A DNA stretch of 64,000 nt, taken from Clostridiales bacterium (GTDB lineage Bacteria > Bacillota > Clostridia > Lachnospirales > CAG-274). Under the pieces are notes generated by a model. The model searched no databases and was not told the DNA's origin. It worked only from the letters and a program-made list of their open reading frames with translations. The stretch covers positions 23,835 to 87,834 of the forward strand of contig JAHALF010000008.1 of assembly GCA_018371275.1 (NCBI GenBank), read 5' to 3'. How positions within the stretch are numbered: position 1 is the stretch's first letter; every line of letters begins with the position of its first letter. Both the position numbers and the translations under genes were made by a program. Shown here piece after piece: positions 35,728-43,724 of this stretch.

Positions 35728-35739
35728 GAGGACGTCCTC
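35728..35739. promoter_or_regulatory. Perfect 12-base palindrome between repressor and peptidase genes
   Basis: GAGGACGTCCTC is fully palindromic and unusually GC-rich for this DNA. It lies 28 bases upstream of the peptidase start codon and about 50 bases beyond the repressor stop. A regulator site is likely, type unknown. Confidence 0.5.
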
Positions 35740-35791
35740 ATATACATTTTATACTAAAAATCGACAAAATAAAAGTGTTAATAACTGGTAA

Positions 35792-36250
35792 TTAAAATTT
35801 ATTATTTGGCTTATATTCATCTACAACAATATTTTCTTCAATGTATTTAGCTAAGTCTTCATCTATTTGCATAACACAACCACCTAAGGCAGCAATATAT
35901 GCCTTTTTGGAATTAAGTTCTTCATCTTGTTCATTAGCCATTTTTACTACTAATTGAAATACTTGACTTATAGCTTGTTTTTTATAATCTTCATCTAATT
36001 GATTAAATAAGTTTAATAATTTTTTTTCTTGTTCATTATTTTTTAATTCAATTCCTAATAGATAATCAGATGAACAATTAAGATAGTTTGCTATTCTATA
36101 AATTCTATCGCTAGATAAAGATTTATCTCTTTTTTCTAATTCATATATAAAACCTTTACTTAGCCCACATTCTTCTGTAAGTTGATTTATTGTAATATTA
36201 TTATCTTTACATTTATCTTTTATACGTTGTGCAAGTGCTACATTATTCAT
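35792..36250 (-). CDS. Prophage repressor, Cro/C1-type HTH
   Basis: 152 residues. N-terminal XRE helix-turn-helix: ITINQLTEECGLSKGFIYEL (about 20-39) and YLNCSSDYLLGI. The C-terminal 80 residues are helical and acidic, probably for dimerisation. Leftward and divergent from the early genes, with operator sequence between, as expected for the immunity repressor. AAAGGGGT ribosome site. Confidence 0.88.
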   Translation of the reverse strand: MNNVALAQRIKDKCKDNNITINQLTEECGLSKGFIYELEKRDKSLSSDRIYRIANYLNCSSDYLLGIELKNNEQEKKLLNLFNQLDEDYKKQAISQVFQLVVKMANEQDEELNSKKAYIAALGGCVMQIDEDLAKYIEENIVVDEYKPNNKF

Positions 36251-36288
36251 AAATAGTTATACCCCTTTTTAAACAAAATTAACAAATT

Positions 36289-36331
36289 ACGTCTTTAAAC
36301 GAAAAAAGTATTGAAATTCGTCTAAAGACGT
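36289..36331. promoter_or_regulatory. Probable repressor operator, 15-bp inverted repeat
   Basis: ACGTCTTTAAACGAA (36289-36303) and TTCGTCTAAAGACGT (36317-36331) are inverted copies with one mismatch, separated by 13 bases. Each arm itself is partly symmetrical. One arm fills the spacer of the early promoter, so a bound repressor would block RNA polymerase. Confidence 0.8.
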
Positions 36332-36339
36332 ATTATAAT
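36311..36339 (+). promoter_or_regulatory. Early prophage promoter
   Basis: TTGAAA (36311-36316), 17-base spacer, TATAAT (36334-36339), about 98 bases upstream of the first early gene. Confidence 0.8.
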
Positions 36340-36436
36340 ATAAACATAAGCAAGTTTACTTAAAGTTAACAAGAATATTATAGCATATAAAAAACTACAA
36401 AACAACTAAGTAAAAATCTGAAAAGGGGGTATATGT

Positions 36437-36628
36437 GTGAGTTTAGCAGAAAATGTAAAAATGAATAGATTAAAATTAGGTTATACTCAACAAAAGTTAG
36501 CTAATGAAGTGAACTTGACTAAAACAATGATTTCATTTGTAGAAAGTGGAAAAAGAGAATTGTCAATTAATTCTTTAAGAGAAGTTGCAAAAGTTTTTAA
36601 TTGTACAATAGATGAGTTGGTAAATTAA
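36437..36628 (+). CDS. Small XRE HTH regulator (Cro/Ner analogue)
   Basis: 63 residues beginning with GTG behind AAGGGGGT. It is almost only a helix-turn-helix domain: YTQQKLANEVNLTKTMISFV (about 15-34) and VFNCTIDELV. First gene of the early operon, facing the repressor, the position of ner in Mu or cro in lambdoid phages; it likely shuts down the repressor and early promoters. Confidence 0.85.
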   Translation: MSLAENVKMNRLKLGYTQQKLANEVNLTKTMISFVESGKRELSINSLREVAKVFNCTIDELVN

Positions 36629-36640
36629 GGAGGAATTTTT

Positions 36641-37321
36641 ATGTATGAGATAAATTTAAGTGAGGTATGTGAACAAACTATCCAAAAAATGAAAGATGAA
36701 AAGACTATAGAAACCTTAGTATCAACAACGATTGAAAATACTATTAAAGAATGTATAACAGGGTATTTTAAGAGCTATACATTTGAGCGTGCTATAGGAG
36801 AAAAATTAAATTTACAAAGTGCAGAAATAATTACGGCGTTAGGTCTTGATGATTTTAATAAATACGTTTTAGAGATAATTGAAAAGGTAATAGGGAAAAA
36901 TGAACTTATTGCCGAAGAAAGTGTCAATATAATATTTGGTAATCCTATAAAAGAGATAAAATTATCTGAGATATTAATAAGATATAAAGAATATTTGGAA
37001 AATGAACTAGATGAAGATGAAAAAGCAGAAATATCTGAATTTGAGTATAAAATAGAAGATAGTTATTTTTATAGAAAGATAAAATTGAAATCTAATGATG
37101 AAGAAAGTTTTGGAATAACTATTAGAAGAGAGGGAAAAGTTTCAAGAATATATAAAGATAAAGAAGTAGAAGCACTAGTAAAAAAGGTATTTAGAAGTAG
37201 ATATAATTCAGAGTTTGAGTTATGGTTGTTAAAACTTGAAATTGATGAAACAAAAATCATTATTGATGAAGAAGAATGTAAATATATTGATACTAAACTT
37301 GAAATAGAAGATTATGATTAA
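36641..37321 (+). CDS. Acidic early protein of unknown function
   Basis: 226 residues, rich in Glu and Lys, no transmembrane helix and no motif I can name. The first 80 residues are helical (EQTIQKMKDEKTIETLVSTT), the rest alternates strands (SYFYRKIKLKSNDEESFG). Second gene of the early operon, 12 bases after the regulator, AGGAGG ribosome site. Confidence 0.7.
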   Translation: MYEINLSEVCEQTIQKMKDEKTIETLVSTTIENTIKECITGYFKSYTFERAIGEKLNLQSAEIITALGLDDFNKYVLEIIEKVIGKNELIAEESVNIIFGNPIKEIKLSEILIRYKEYLENELDEDEKAEISEFEYKIEDSYFYRKIKLKSNDEESFGITIRREGKVSRIYKDKEVEALVKKVFRSRYNSEFELWLLKLEIDETKIIIDEEECKYIDTKLEIEDYD

Positions 37322-37381
37322 GATATTAACCTATTAGGTTTAATATATATAAAAAAATTAAAATTTTAGGAGGAAAAAATT

Positions 37382-37579
37382 ATGAACAAAGAACAATTAT
37401 CAAAAGAAAGTATTGAGGTATTTGAAAATGAAGTAGTAAGACATTTAAGGGTATCACCTAAAAATCAAGTTTATGTTGAATTAAACGATGTCCTTAAAAA
37501 ATTACATTTTCAAGGGGACTATGATAGTGTAATAAGTATATGTGAAGTTGTTACACAAAAAGTAAATAGAATTAGGTAA
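37382..37579 (+). CDS. Small early protein of unknown function
   Basis: 65 residues (MNKEQLSKESIEVFENEVV...), helical, behind a GGAGG site. Followed by a hairpin terminator. No recognised family. Confidence 0.65.
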   Translation: MNKEQLSKESIEVFENEVVRHLRVSPKNQVYVELNDVLKKLHFQGDYDSVISICEVVTQKVNRIR

Positions 37580-37590
37580 GCCTAAACAAA

Positions 37591-37622
37591 GTAAATAAGG
37601 GCTTTTAAAAGCCCTTATTTAC
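37591..37622. terminator. Bidirectional terminator between convergent small genes
   Basis: GTAAATAAGGGC (37591-37602) and GCCCTTATTTAC (37611-37622) are perfect 12-base arms around a TTTTAAAA loop. It separates the rightward 65-residue gene from the leftward zinc-binding gene. Confidence 0.8.
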
Positions 37623-37626
37623 AAAA

Positions 37627-37776
37627 TTACTTAACTAACTCTGGGTTGCATTTAGGGCAAACCATATCAGAATAAGTAGAAGAACCATCGTAAGATGTAG
37701 CACCATCATAATTGATGTCTTTAGATGGAACAAGTTGTGTATTACATTTTGTGCAAGTGTTTGTTTTTTCAGACAT
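37627..37776 (-). CDS. Small zinc-ribbon protein (49 residues)
   Basis: On the minus strand ATG at 37776 follows a full AAGGAGGTG ribosome site and reads 49 codons to TAA at 37627-37629. Cys pairs CTKC (8-11) and CPKC (40-43) form a likely zinc ribbon with a Ser/Tyr/Asp-rich insert between. It is the only leftward gene inside the early region, with its own terminator and a symmetrical divergent promoter. Function unknown. Confidence 0.75.
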   Translation of the reverse strand: MSEKTNTCTKCNTQLVPSKDINYDGATSYDGSSTYSDMVCPKCNPELVK

Positions 37777-37789
37777 AAAAGCACCTCCT

Positions 37790-37834
37790 TATACTATAAT
37801 GGTAGATAATGCCAATATCTGCCATTATAGTATA
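37790..37834. promoter_or_regulatory. 19-bp inverted repeat forming a symmetrical divergent promoter or operator
   Basis: TATACTATAATGGTAGATA (37790-37808) and its inverted copy (37816-37834, one wobble mismatch) flank a 7-base centre. Each arm contains a TATAAT-like box on the opposite strand, so the element can carry -10 boxes for both the leftward zinc gene and the rightward genes. Confidence 0.7.
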
Positions 37835-37874
37835 ATACAAAAAGTTAATAGTTACAATAGAAAGGAAGATAAAA

Positions 37875-38039
37875 ATGCTTGAATTAGGGTTATATTTAGG
37901 ATTTTTTTTAGCAGGAGTATTTACATACTTAGGCTGGTTACTATGTGAAATAAGATATAAAAGAAAAATAATAAATAAGTACAGGTATTTAAATGACAGG
38001 AATAGAAGAATAGACATACCAAAATTTGTAAAAAGGTAG
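37875..38039 (+). CDS. Small membrane protein of the early region
   Basis: 54 residues: one hydrophobic helix (LYLGFFLAGVFTYLGWLLC) then a strongly basic tail (RYKRKIINKYRY...). AAAGGAAGA ribosome site. Ends 9 bases before the next gene. Function unknown. Confidence 0.6.
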   Translation: MLELGLYLGFFLAGVFTYLGWLLCEIRYKRKIINKYRYLNDRNRRIDIPKFVKR

Positions 38040-38048
38040 GTGCTTACA

Positions 38049-38351
38049 ATGGAAATATGGTATACAGTAAAAGGAAGTACAAAAATAGAAATGGAAACAG
38101 ATGATTTTAGACAAATGATTAAAGAAAATATCAACATTGAAAACATTTACGAAATAGATACTTGGGTAAGAAAAAACATAGGCATTGAAATCGATAACTT
38201 TAATACAGATATAGAAGAACTAGAAATAGAAGATTATTACCTAGATGAAAAGGAGGAAGAAATAATAAAAAAACTAAAGTATGAAAAAGAAAAAGATTTA
38301 CCTATGGAAAATCAAATCGATTTGTTCGGAGGTGTAGTAAGTGTTACATAA
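38049..38351 (+). CDS. Acidic early protein of unknown function
   Basis: 100 residues from ATG 38049 (AGGTG upstream). Very acidic, with the stretch IEELEIEDYYLDEKEEEIIK near the middle; ends VVSVT. No known motif. Its end overlaps the next small gene. Confidence 0.65.
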   Translation: MEIWYTVKGSTKIEMETDDFRQMIKENINIENIYEIDTWVRKNIGIEIDNFNTDIEELEIEDYYLDEKEEEIIKKLKYEKEKDLPMENQIDLFGGVVSVT

Positions 38352-38460
38352 AATATTAAAGGTATTACAATTTATTATAAAACTATTTTTAGTTTGTATG
38401 ATATGTTTTTTATTAGGTTATTATCTAGGATATTTTATTATGTACTTATTTTTTACATAA
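38341..38460 (+). CDS. Tiny membrane peptide
   Basis: 39 residues from GTG 38341, with GGAGG at 38327-38331 inside the previous gene. Nearly all hydrophobic after a basic start (LHKILKVLQFIIK). Frame is set by the strong ribosome site. Role unknown. Confidence 0.5.
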   Translation: MLHKILKVLQFIIKLFLVCMICFLLGYYLGYFIMYLFFT

Positions 38461-38465
38461 AAGAA

Positions 38466-38486
38466 GACGGCTATAAACCAGCCGTC
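38466..38486. terminator. GC-rich hairpin after the tiny peptide gene
   Basis: GACGGCT (38466-38472) and AGCCGTC (38480-38486), 7-base loop. There is no T run on the right, so it may be an RNA-stability or partial termination element. Confidence 0.5.
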
Positions 38487-38541
38487 AACAAGAATGTAGA
38501 TAAATTATATCACGAATTATACTAAAATACAAGAGGTATTT

Positions 38542-38772
38542 ATGAAAAAAATTAAAATTAATTATGAAGTTATAGATGAGAATATTAACGAACATTGCAA
38601 AGTTGGAGATTATGTACAAGTAGTGTTTGATGATGGTATTAGTATTAGAACAATAAAAGGCTATATAAGTGATAAGATTGATTTTGGTGTTTTAGCTATT
38701 GAAGATAAACATAAAGAAATAACTTTTATTGAAATTTACAAAATAAATAAAATAGAAAAAGTTTTACCATAA
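38542..38772 (+). CDS. Small hypothetical protein upstream of the transposase gene
   Basis: 76 residues, strand-rich (GDYVQVVFDDGISIRTIKGY), similar in style to the 69-residue junction protein at 32533. Located 30 bases upstream of the MuA-like gene. Function unknown. Confidence 0.65.
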   Translation: MKKIKINYEVIDENINEHCKVGDYVQVVFDDGISIRTIKGYISDKIDFGVLAIEDKHKEITFIEIYKINKIEKVLP

Positions 38773-38802
38773 ATAAAATAAAGGAAAGGAGAAGATATAG
38801 AA

Positions 38803-40881
38803 ATGGCTTGTAATTATGACAACATATATATTAGTTTAGAAGAGGCAAGTGGGTTAGAGGGAATAAGTTATGAAGCTATGAAGAAGAAGATACAAAGGAA
38901 CTCTCAAGTTTACAACATAAAAAAAGAACAAGCTACACAAGGTGGTAAAGATAGGACATATATTTCTTTATCTTCTCTATCAGAAAAGGCACAGGTTTTG
39001 TATAAGAAAAAGATACAAGTTAATGATATGCCTAAAGAAGAAATAAAAGAGTGGTATATAGATGTAGACATTAACTGGTATAAAGCTAATTATCAAAAAA
39101 ACTTTAATGAGGCTTTAGAAAGATTTAACATAGTAGAACGACTTTTTAATGAAAATAGGCTAAAAGATAAGGATCTAGCAAAAGAGCTTGATACATCAGA
39201 TAGAAATGCAAGGAGAATAATAGAAAAATATTATACTGCCTTACAAATTATAGAGCAAAAACAAGATTGGGACATAGATTTTAGTTATTTAAAAGTTTTA
39301 GCTTTAGCTAAAAAGGTTAAGATACAAGAAAACTTTTATATATTAAATGAAGAGATGAAAACATTTATTGAAAATGGTTACTATGAAAAAGACTTTTTGT
39401 TAAATAATAACCCTTTAACTAACTTATATGATGATTTTGTTAAATGGTGTGAATTTAAGGAAATAGAGCAAATACCACACTATAACACTATAAGAAGATA
39501 TATATTACATATTAAAGAACAAGACGGAGCAGGAGCAACTGTTCTTGCTAGTAAAGGAGCTAGGGCTTGGAAAAATAGCCATATGATGAAACGCTTTAGA
39601 GATACTAAATCCTTAAAAGTGTTAGAAATAGTGCAAGGAGATGTTCATACTTTTGATTGTTGGGTGTCAGTTAAACGAGCCAATGGTAGCTTTGAGGCAA
39701 TAAGACCTTGCTTAGTAGCTTGGATAGATATGAGAAGTAGAGCCTTAGTTGGTTGGGTAATAACAGAATGCCCAGATGCACAAATAATGAAACAAAGCCT
39801 TATTCATACAATATATCCAAAAGCCAATAAAGAGTTGCCTTATGGTGTACCTAAATATTTACTTATAGATAATGGTAAAGAATATACAGCAAAAACATTA
39901 ACAGGCAGGGTAAGAACAGAGCGTGTGTGTTTTGATGAAGATGCTGAAGGTTTTTATCGAAGCATTGGTATTAAAGACGATATAAGGAGTTTACCCTACC
40001 AGCCGTGGAGCAAAGCACAAGTTGAAAGATATTTCTCAACTGTCGAAATGAAATTCGGCAAAAGAATGAAAAGTTATACAGGTACTTTAACAGGTAGCAA
40101 AACAAGTGGTAAAGTACAAAGAGATATTAAAAAAATGTTAGAAAAAGGACAACTACTTACTATTGAAGAGTTTGCAGAAAAATTTGAAGATTGGGTAGTA
40201 AATGAATTTCATAATAAAAAACATAGGGGGCTTATTAGACAAGGCGAACAGACAGGTGAACCTATATCTGTATTTAACAATACAGATAAATATGTACAAG
40301 CCCCACCACCTTTACAGTATGCTATTAGCTTATTGATGAAAGGTGAAACAAGAGTTGTCACTAACACAGGTGTTAGGAGAACTATTAAAGGTAAAGAAGT
40401 ATGGTATACAAATCCAGAACTTACAAAATATCAAGGTAGAAGGGTTGAGCTTAAATACCATACAGAAGATATTACAAAAATATTTGTTTATGATGAAAAA
40501 GGTAAATTTATATGTGAAGCTATAAGCTATGAATTATTGCATATATCACCTAAATTGTCTGAGGATAGTCTAATAGAACATATTAAAGACCAGAAAAGAC
40601 AGCAACAACAAACAAATGAAATTATTAAAAACAGACGTAAAACTTATGAAGAACGTCAACTTGACCTTGAAGAAGCAGGTAAAAAACTTGTTGCACCTAC
40701 ATTATCAAATGAAGAACTTAAAACAGTTGCTTTTGTAAATGATAATAGGTTTAAAGAAGATACAAAGATTAAACAAAAAGAGCTTACAATAAGTCATAAA
40801 GACATTAAAGAAACTAGTAAGGAAATAGCAGAAGATTACTTACAAAGGTTAGGAGCTGAGGTATTTGATAGAATCGGTTAA
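38803..40881 (+). CDS. MuA-like DDE transposase
   Basis: Catalyses strand transfer of the phage ends into new target DNA for integration and replicative transposition. 692 residues. N-terminal Mu-type winged DNA-binding domain (LEEASGLEGISYEAMKKKI), a second HTH region (KDLAKELDTSDRNARRI, about 125-141), then the RNase-H-like core: first aspartate in QGDVHTFDCWV (about 278-288), second in YLLIDNGKEYTA (about 352-363), and the glutamate in SKAQVERYFSTVE (about 405-417). The beta-barrel and C-terminal Lys/Glu-rich region follow, the latter being where MuA contacts MuB and ClpX. Confidence 0.95.
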   Translation: MACNYDNIYISLEEASGLEGISYEAMKKKIQRNSQVYNIKKEQATQGGKDRTYISLSSLSEKAQVLYKKKIQVNDMPKEEIKEWYIDVDINWYKANYQKNFNEALERFNIVERLFNENRLKDKDLAKELDTSDRNARRIIEKYYTALQIIEQKQDWDIDFSYLKVLALAKKVKIQENFYILNEEMKTFIENGYYEKDFLLNNNPLTNLYDDFVKWCEFKEIEQIPHYNTIRRYILHIKEQDGAGATVLASKGARAWKNSHMMKRFRDTKSLKVLEIVQGDVHTFDCWVSVKRANGSFEAIRPCLVAWIDMRSRALVGWVITECPDAQIMKQSLIHTIYPKANKELPYGVPKYLLIDNGKEYTAKTLTGRVRTERVCFDEDAEGFYRSIGIKDDIRSLPYQPWSKAQVERYFSTVEMKFGKRMKSYTGTLTGSKTSGKVQRDIKKMLEKGQLLTIEEFAEKFEDWVVNEFHNKKHRGLIRQGEQTGEPISVFNNTDKYVQAPPPLQYAISLLMKGETRVVTNTGVRRTIKGKEVWYTNPELTKYQGRRVELKYHTEDITKIFVYDEKGKFICEAISYELLHISPKLSEDSLIEHIKDQKRQQQQTNEIIKNRRKTYEERQLDLEEAGKKLVAPTLSNEELKTVAFVNDNRFKEDTKIKQKELTISHKDIKETSKEIAEDYLQRLGAEVFDRIG

Positions 40882-41104
40882 AAAATTTGAAATAAAAATT
40901 ATATTAAAGGCTATAAAAAATTCAACAGATTATTTTTCTTATAGGGAGATATTATTAAATATTATTAGTGAACTTTTAAAAGAACAACAAGAAAACATTA
41001 AAAATTTTAAAAATAATCCCAAAAAATATAAGATAATTATAAAAAATATAGAAACTATTTTTGAAATAATAAATAAAGAGTTAGGAGTGTACAGAAATGA
41101 ATAG
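40865..41104 (+). CDS. Small helical protein between transposase and ATPase genes
   Basis: 79 residues starting at TTG 40865 inside the end of the transposase gene and overlapping the next gene by 8 bases. Lys/Asn-rich, helical, no motif. Tight overlaps on both sides support translation. Confidence 0.6.
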   Translation: MIESVKKFEIKIILKAIKNSTDYFSYREILLNIISELLKEQQENIKNFKNNPKKYKIIIKNIETIFEIINKELGVYRNE

Positions 41105-42017
41105 AGAACAAATTATTGGAAAACTTATTACAATATTAAAAAGTGGAGTTACACAAGTAGGTATAGCTAAGGCTATTGGAACAAACGAGACTTATATTTC
41201 AAAATACTTAAAAGGTACGTTTGAAGGAGATACAGGAAAACTTGAAAAACTTTTAATTGAATATATACATAAATTTGAAATTTCTAAAACTACAAGAGAT
41301 TTTATAAGAACAAAAGATGCAACTTGTATATTAGGTATATGTAATAGTTGCCAAAGGCTAGAACAGTTAGGGTTAGTGTATGGGCGTTCTGGTTTTGGTA
41401 AAACAACAACACTAAAACGATATGCAGATAGTACAGACAAAGTAGTATATATTGTTTGTAACTCACTTATGAATACTAATGACATTATAAAAAGAATAGC
41501 AGTAACTTTAGGACTGAAAGGACTTGTAGGTTCTAAAGATGAAAGAATAGCTAAAATAAAAGAATTTTTTAAATATAATAAAGGTTATTTACTTATATTT
41601 GATGAAGCAGACAAGCTCTTAAATAAAGATACCATTTCAAAATTGGATGTTATAAAAACAATATATGATGAAGTAGACGGAGATGGTGTAGGTGTTGTAC
41701 TTGCTGGGGAACAACATTTAAAAACAAAATTAGGTTTGTACTTTGAAATGGTAAGGAATAGGGGGGATTTAGAATGGGAGCTTAAAGGTTTATCAAGAGA
41801 AGAAGTAGAAGCATATTTAAAGGATATTAAAATAACACCAAAAGCGTTAGAAGAGTTAGTATTAAGAGCAACTAATGAAAATAATGGTTGCTTTAGAACA
41901 CTAAATCGAACATTTAAAAGCGTTGAAAGATTATTTGAAGATAAAGAAAAGGATATAGAAACAGAAGAAATAGGACTTGAAGATATAAAATCGGCTTGTA
42001 TATTAATGCCAAAGTAA
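41097..42017 (+). CDS. MuB-like AAA+ ATPase
   Basis: Target-selection and transposase-activating ATPase. 306 residues. N-terminal helix-turn-helix (GVTQVGIAKAIGTNETYISK, about 18-37) as in MuB, then Walker A GRSGFGKTTTLKRYA (about 95-109), Walker B LLIFDEADKL (about 163-172) and arginine-rich sensor region. Directly downstream of the transposase, as in Mu. Confidence 0.93.
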   Translation: MNREQIIGKLITILKSGVTQVGIAKAIGTNETYISKYLKGTFEGDTGKLEKLLIEYIHKFEISKTTRDFIRTKDATCILGICNSCQRLEQLGLVYGRSGFGKTTTLKRYADSTDKVVYIVCNSLMNTNDIIKRIAVTLGLKGLVGSKDERIAKIKEFFKYNKGYLLIFDEADKLLNKDTISKLDVIKTIYDEVDGDGVGVVLAGEQHLKTKLGLYFEMVRNRGDLEWELKGLSREEVEAYLKDIKITPKALEELVLRATNENNGCFRTLNRTFKSVERLFEDKEKDIETEEIGLEDIKSACILMPK

Positions 42018-42059
42018 CCAAAATTTATGTCCTAAAATAAATATTAAGGAGAAAATTAT

Positions 42060-42413
42060 ATGATGATAACTAATGGACAAATTAGTAAAATTTATATTTT
42101 AGTTAAAGAAACAGGACTAAATAATGATATTTTACACGACTTAATTAAGGCTATGTTTAATAAAACTAGCCTTAAAAAATTAAGTTTTATAGAAGCAGGT
42201 AAACTTATAGAAAGATTAGGAGGTAAAAATTCACAAGAAAATTATATAAAAAATCTTGAAAAACAACTTGGCTGGGTAGAAAATCCAGAAAGGTTAAAAG
42301 GTTTTATAAAAAGTATGTTTAAAAAAGATAGTCTTAAAAAACTTACTAAAAAAGAAAAATCAAAGTTAATAGAAGCACTTAAAAATATGAAAGGTAGAAA
42401 ACAAGATGTATAG
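42060..42413 (+). CDS. Gp16/GemA-like regulatory protein
   Basis: 117 residues beginning MMITNGQISKIYIL and containing duplicated helices: 'DLIKAMFNKTSLKKLSFIEA' and 'GFIKSMFKKDSLKKLTKKEK' are two copies of one pattern. This is the DUF1018 (Mu Gp16) arrangement. Gp16-type proteins influence host expression and supercoiling in Mu. AAGGAG ribosome site. Confidence 0.82.
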   Translation: MMITNGQISKIYILVKETGLNNDILHDLIKAMFNKTSLKKLSFIEAGKLIERLGGKNSQENYIKNLEKQLGWVENPERLKGFIKSMFKKDSLKKLTKKEKSKLIEALKNMKGRKQDV

Positions 42414-42717
42414 TAAAGTTATAGAATTTTACCTTAAAAAAATAAATAGTACAGCTAGTTTTTCAGAAGTTAAGTTAATAGATAGCTATATAGATGAAAT
42501 GGAAGAAGATTTAATAATAGAAGCTATGAATATAACTATAAAAAACAATAAGGCTAATACAAGATATGCTACAAGGTATATAAAAGCTATACTTGATAAT
42601 TGGTTAAATGAAAATATAACTACATTAAAACAGTATAGAAGTAAAGGGGGTGAGCAGAATGCAAGAGATGAACCTACTAAAAGAAGCTTTAAAAAAGGGT
42701 ATGGTACAAAAATATGA
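42406..42717 (+). CDS. DnaD-like replication protein domain
   Basis: 103 residues. The pattern VIEFYLKKINSTASFSEVKL...IDEMEEDLIIEAMNITIKNN and YATRYIKAILDNWLNENI matches the DnaD/phage-associated C-terminal domain, which helps load the replicative helicase in Firmicutes. It lacks the N-terminal winged helix of full DnaD. Overlaps both neighbours; the next gene encodes a DnaC-like ATPase, the usual partner. Confidence 0.78.
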   Translation: MYSKVIEFYLKKINSTASFSEVKLIDSYIDEMEEDLIIEAMNITIKNNKANTRYATRYIKAILDNWLNENITTLKQYRSKGGEQNARDEPTKRSFKKGYGTKI

Positions 42718-43483
42718 TAATAGTTTAACACAAGAAGAAAAAAATATATTAAGAAATAAAAAATATATTGAAAATTATAACAATACAATAGGAGTTTTAG
42801 AACATATAAACTGTGAAATTTGCAAAAATAAAGGCGATATTATGGTTATTGACAAGGAAGATGAAAGTTTAAATTATATTAAAAAATGTATTTGTATGGT
42901 AGAAAGACAAAGTATTGAAAGATTTAAAAATAGTGGGCTTGAGCCTTTAAGACAAAAATATACTTTTTCAAAATTTAACCAGTATAATGAAAAGACTAAA
43001 AAGCTATATGATAAAGCACAAGATTTTTTAAAAGGCGTAGATAAAAAAGATTGGTTTTTTGTTGGAGGGCAGGTTGGCAGTGGCAAAAGTCATTTATGTA
43101 CAGCTATATGCCTTCAACTTTTAAAAACTAAAAGGTTAAAATTTATGGAATGGGTAAAGGAAAGCACAACTCTTAAATCAATGGTTTTAGATGAACTTAA
43201 TTATACAAAAGAATTAGGGAAACTTTTATATACAGACGTTTTATACATAGATGATTTTTTCAAAGGTGGCACTAATAAAGCAGATTTAAGACTTGCTTTT
43301 GAATTAATAAATTATAGGTATAATAATGATTTAATAACAATTATATCTAGCGAAAAATCTATAAATGAAATATTAGAAATAGATGAGGCTATTGGTAGCA
43401 GAATTTATGAAAAGTCTTATAATTTTAATTTAGATATAGAAAAAGATGAAGAGCTTAATTATAGGCTTAAAGAAAGGGGATAA
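42659..43483 (+). CDS. DnaC-like helicase-loader ATPase
   Basis: 274 residues from ATG 42659, with AAAGGGGGTG at 42643-42652 deciding the start. A Cys cluster region (INCEICKNKGD ... CICMVERQ, about 44-85) is followed by Walker A GGQVGSGKSHLC (about 135-146), Walker B LYIDDFFKGG (about 196-205) and a sensor region TIISSEKSINEIL. Loads DnaB-type helicase on DNA. Coupled to the DnaD-like gene. Confidence 0.85.
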   Translation: MQEMNLLKEALKKGMVQKYDNSLTQEEKNILRNKKYIENYNNTIGVLEHINCEICKNKGDIMVIDKEDESLNYIKKCICMVERQSIERFKNSGLEPLRQKYTFSKFNQYNEKTKKLYDKAQDFLKGVDKKDWFFVGGQVGSGKSHLCTAICLQLLKTKRLKFMEWVKESTTLKSMVLDELNYTKELGKLLYTDVLYIDDFFKGGTNKADLRLAFELINYRYNNDLITIISSEKSINEILEIDEAIGSRIYEKSYNFNLDIEKDEELNYRLKERG

Positions 43484-43487
43484 AAAT

Positions 43488-43724
43488 ATGATTAATGTTA
43501 AAAAAATAAGTAAAACAGGAAGTGTAACTATACCAGCACCACTTAGAAGAAGATTAGGGATAATGGCTGGGGATACTTTTAAAATTGAAGAAAGCGAAGA
43601 TGGTATTGTATTTAAAAGAAGTCGTGGACATTGTATATTCTGTGGCACAGATATAGGAACTAGATACTTTAAAAAGATTTGTGTATGTGAAGGTTGTATT
43701 AATAAAGTAAAGGGGATGTTCTAA
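43488..43724 (+). CDS. AbrB/SpoVT-type DNA-binding protein with zinc ribbon
   Basis: 78 residues from ATG 43488 (GAAAGGGG upstream). N-terminal swapped-hairpin AbrB fold (ISKTGSVTIPAPLRRRLGI) fused to a Cys-rich end with CIFCG and CVCEGC, likely a zinc knuckle. A transition-state type regulator; target unknown. Ends 1 base before the next start. Confidence 0.85.
   Translation: MINVKKISKTGSVTIPAPLRRRLGIMAGDTFKIEESEDGIVFKRSRGHCIFCGTDIGTRYFKKICVCEGCINKVKGMF

Noticed and set aside
37769..38146. 125-codon minus-strand frame over the small early genes
   Set aside because: Conflicts with the well-supported 49-codon zinc gene start and with rightward genes having ribosome sites; composition is hydrophobic noise.
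40343..40525. 60-codon second-frame ORF within the transposase gene
   Set aside because: Lies inside the conserved C-terminal beta-barrel part of MuA with no ribosome site.
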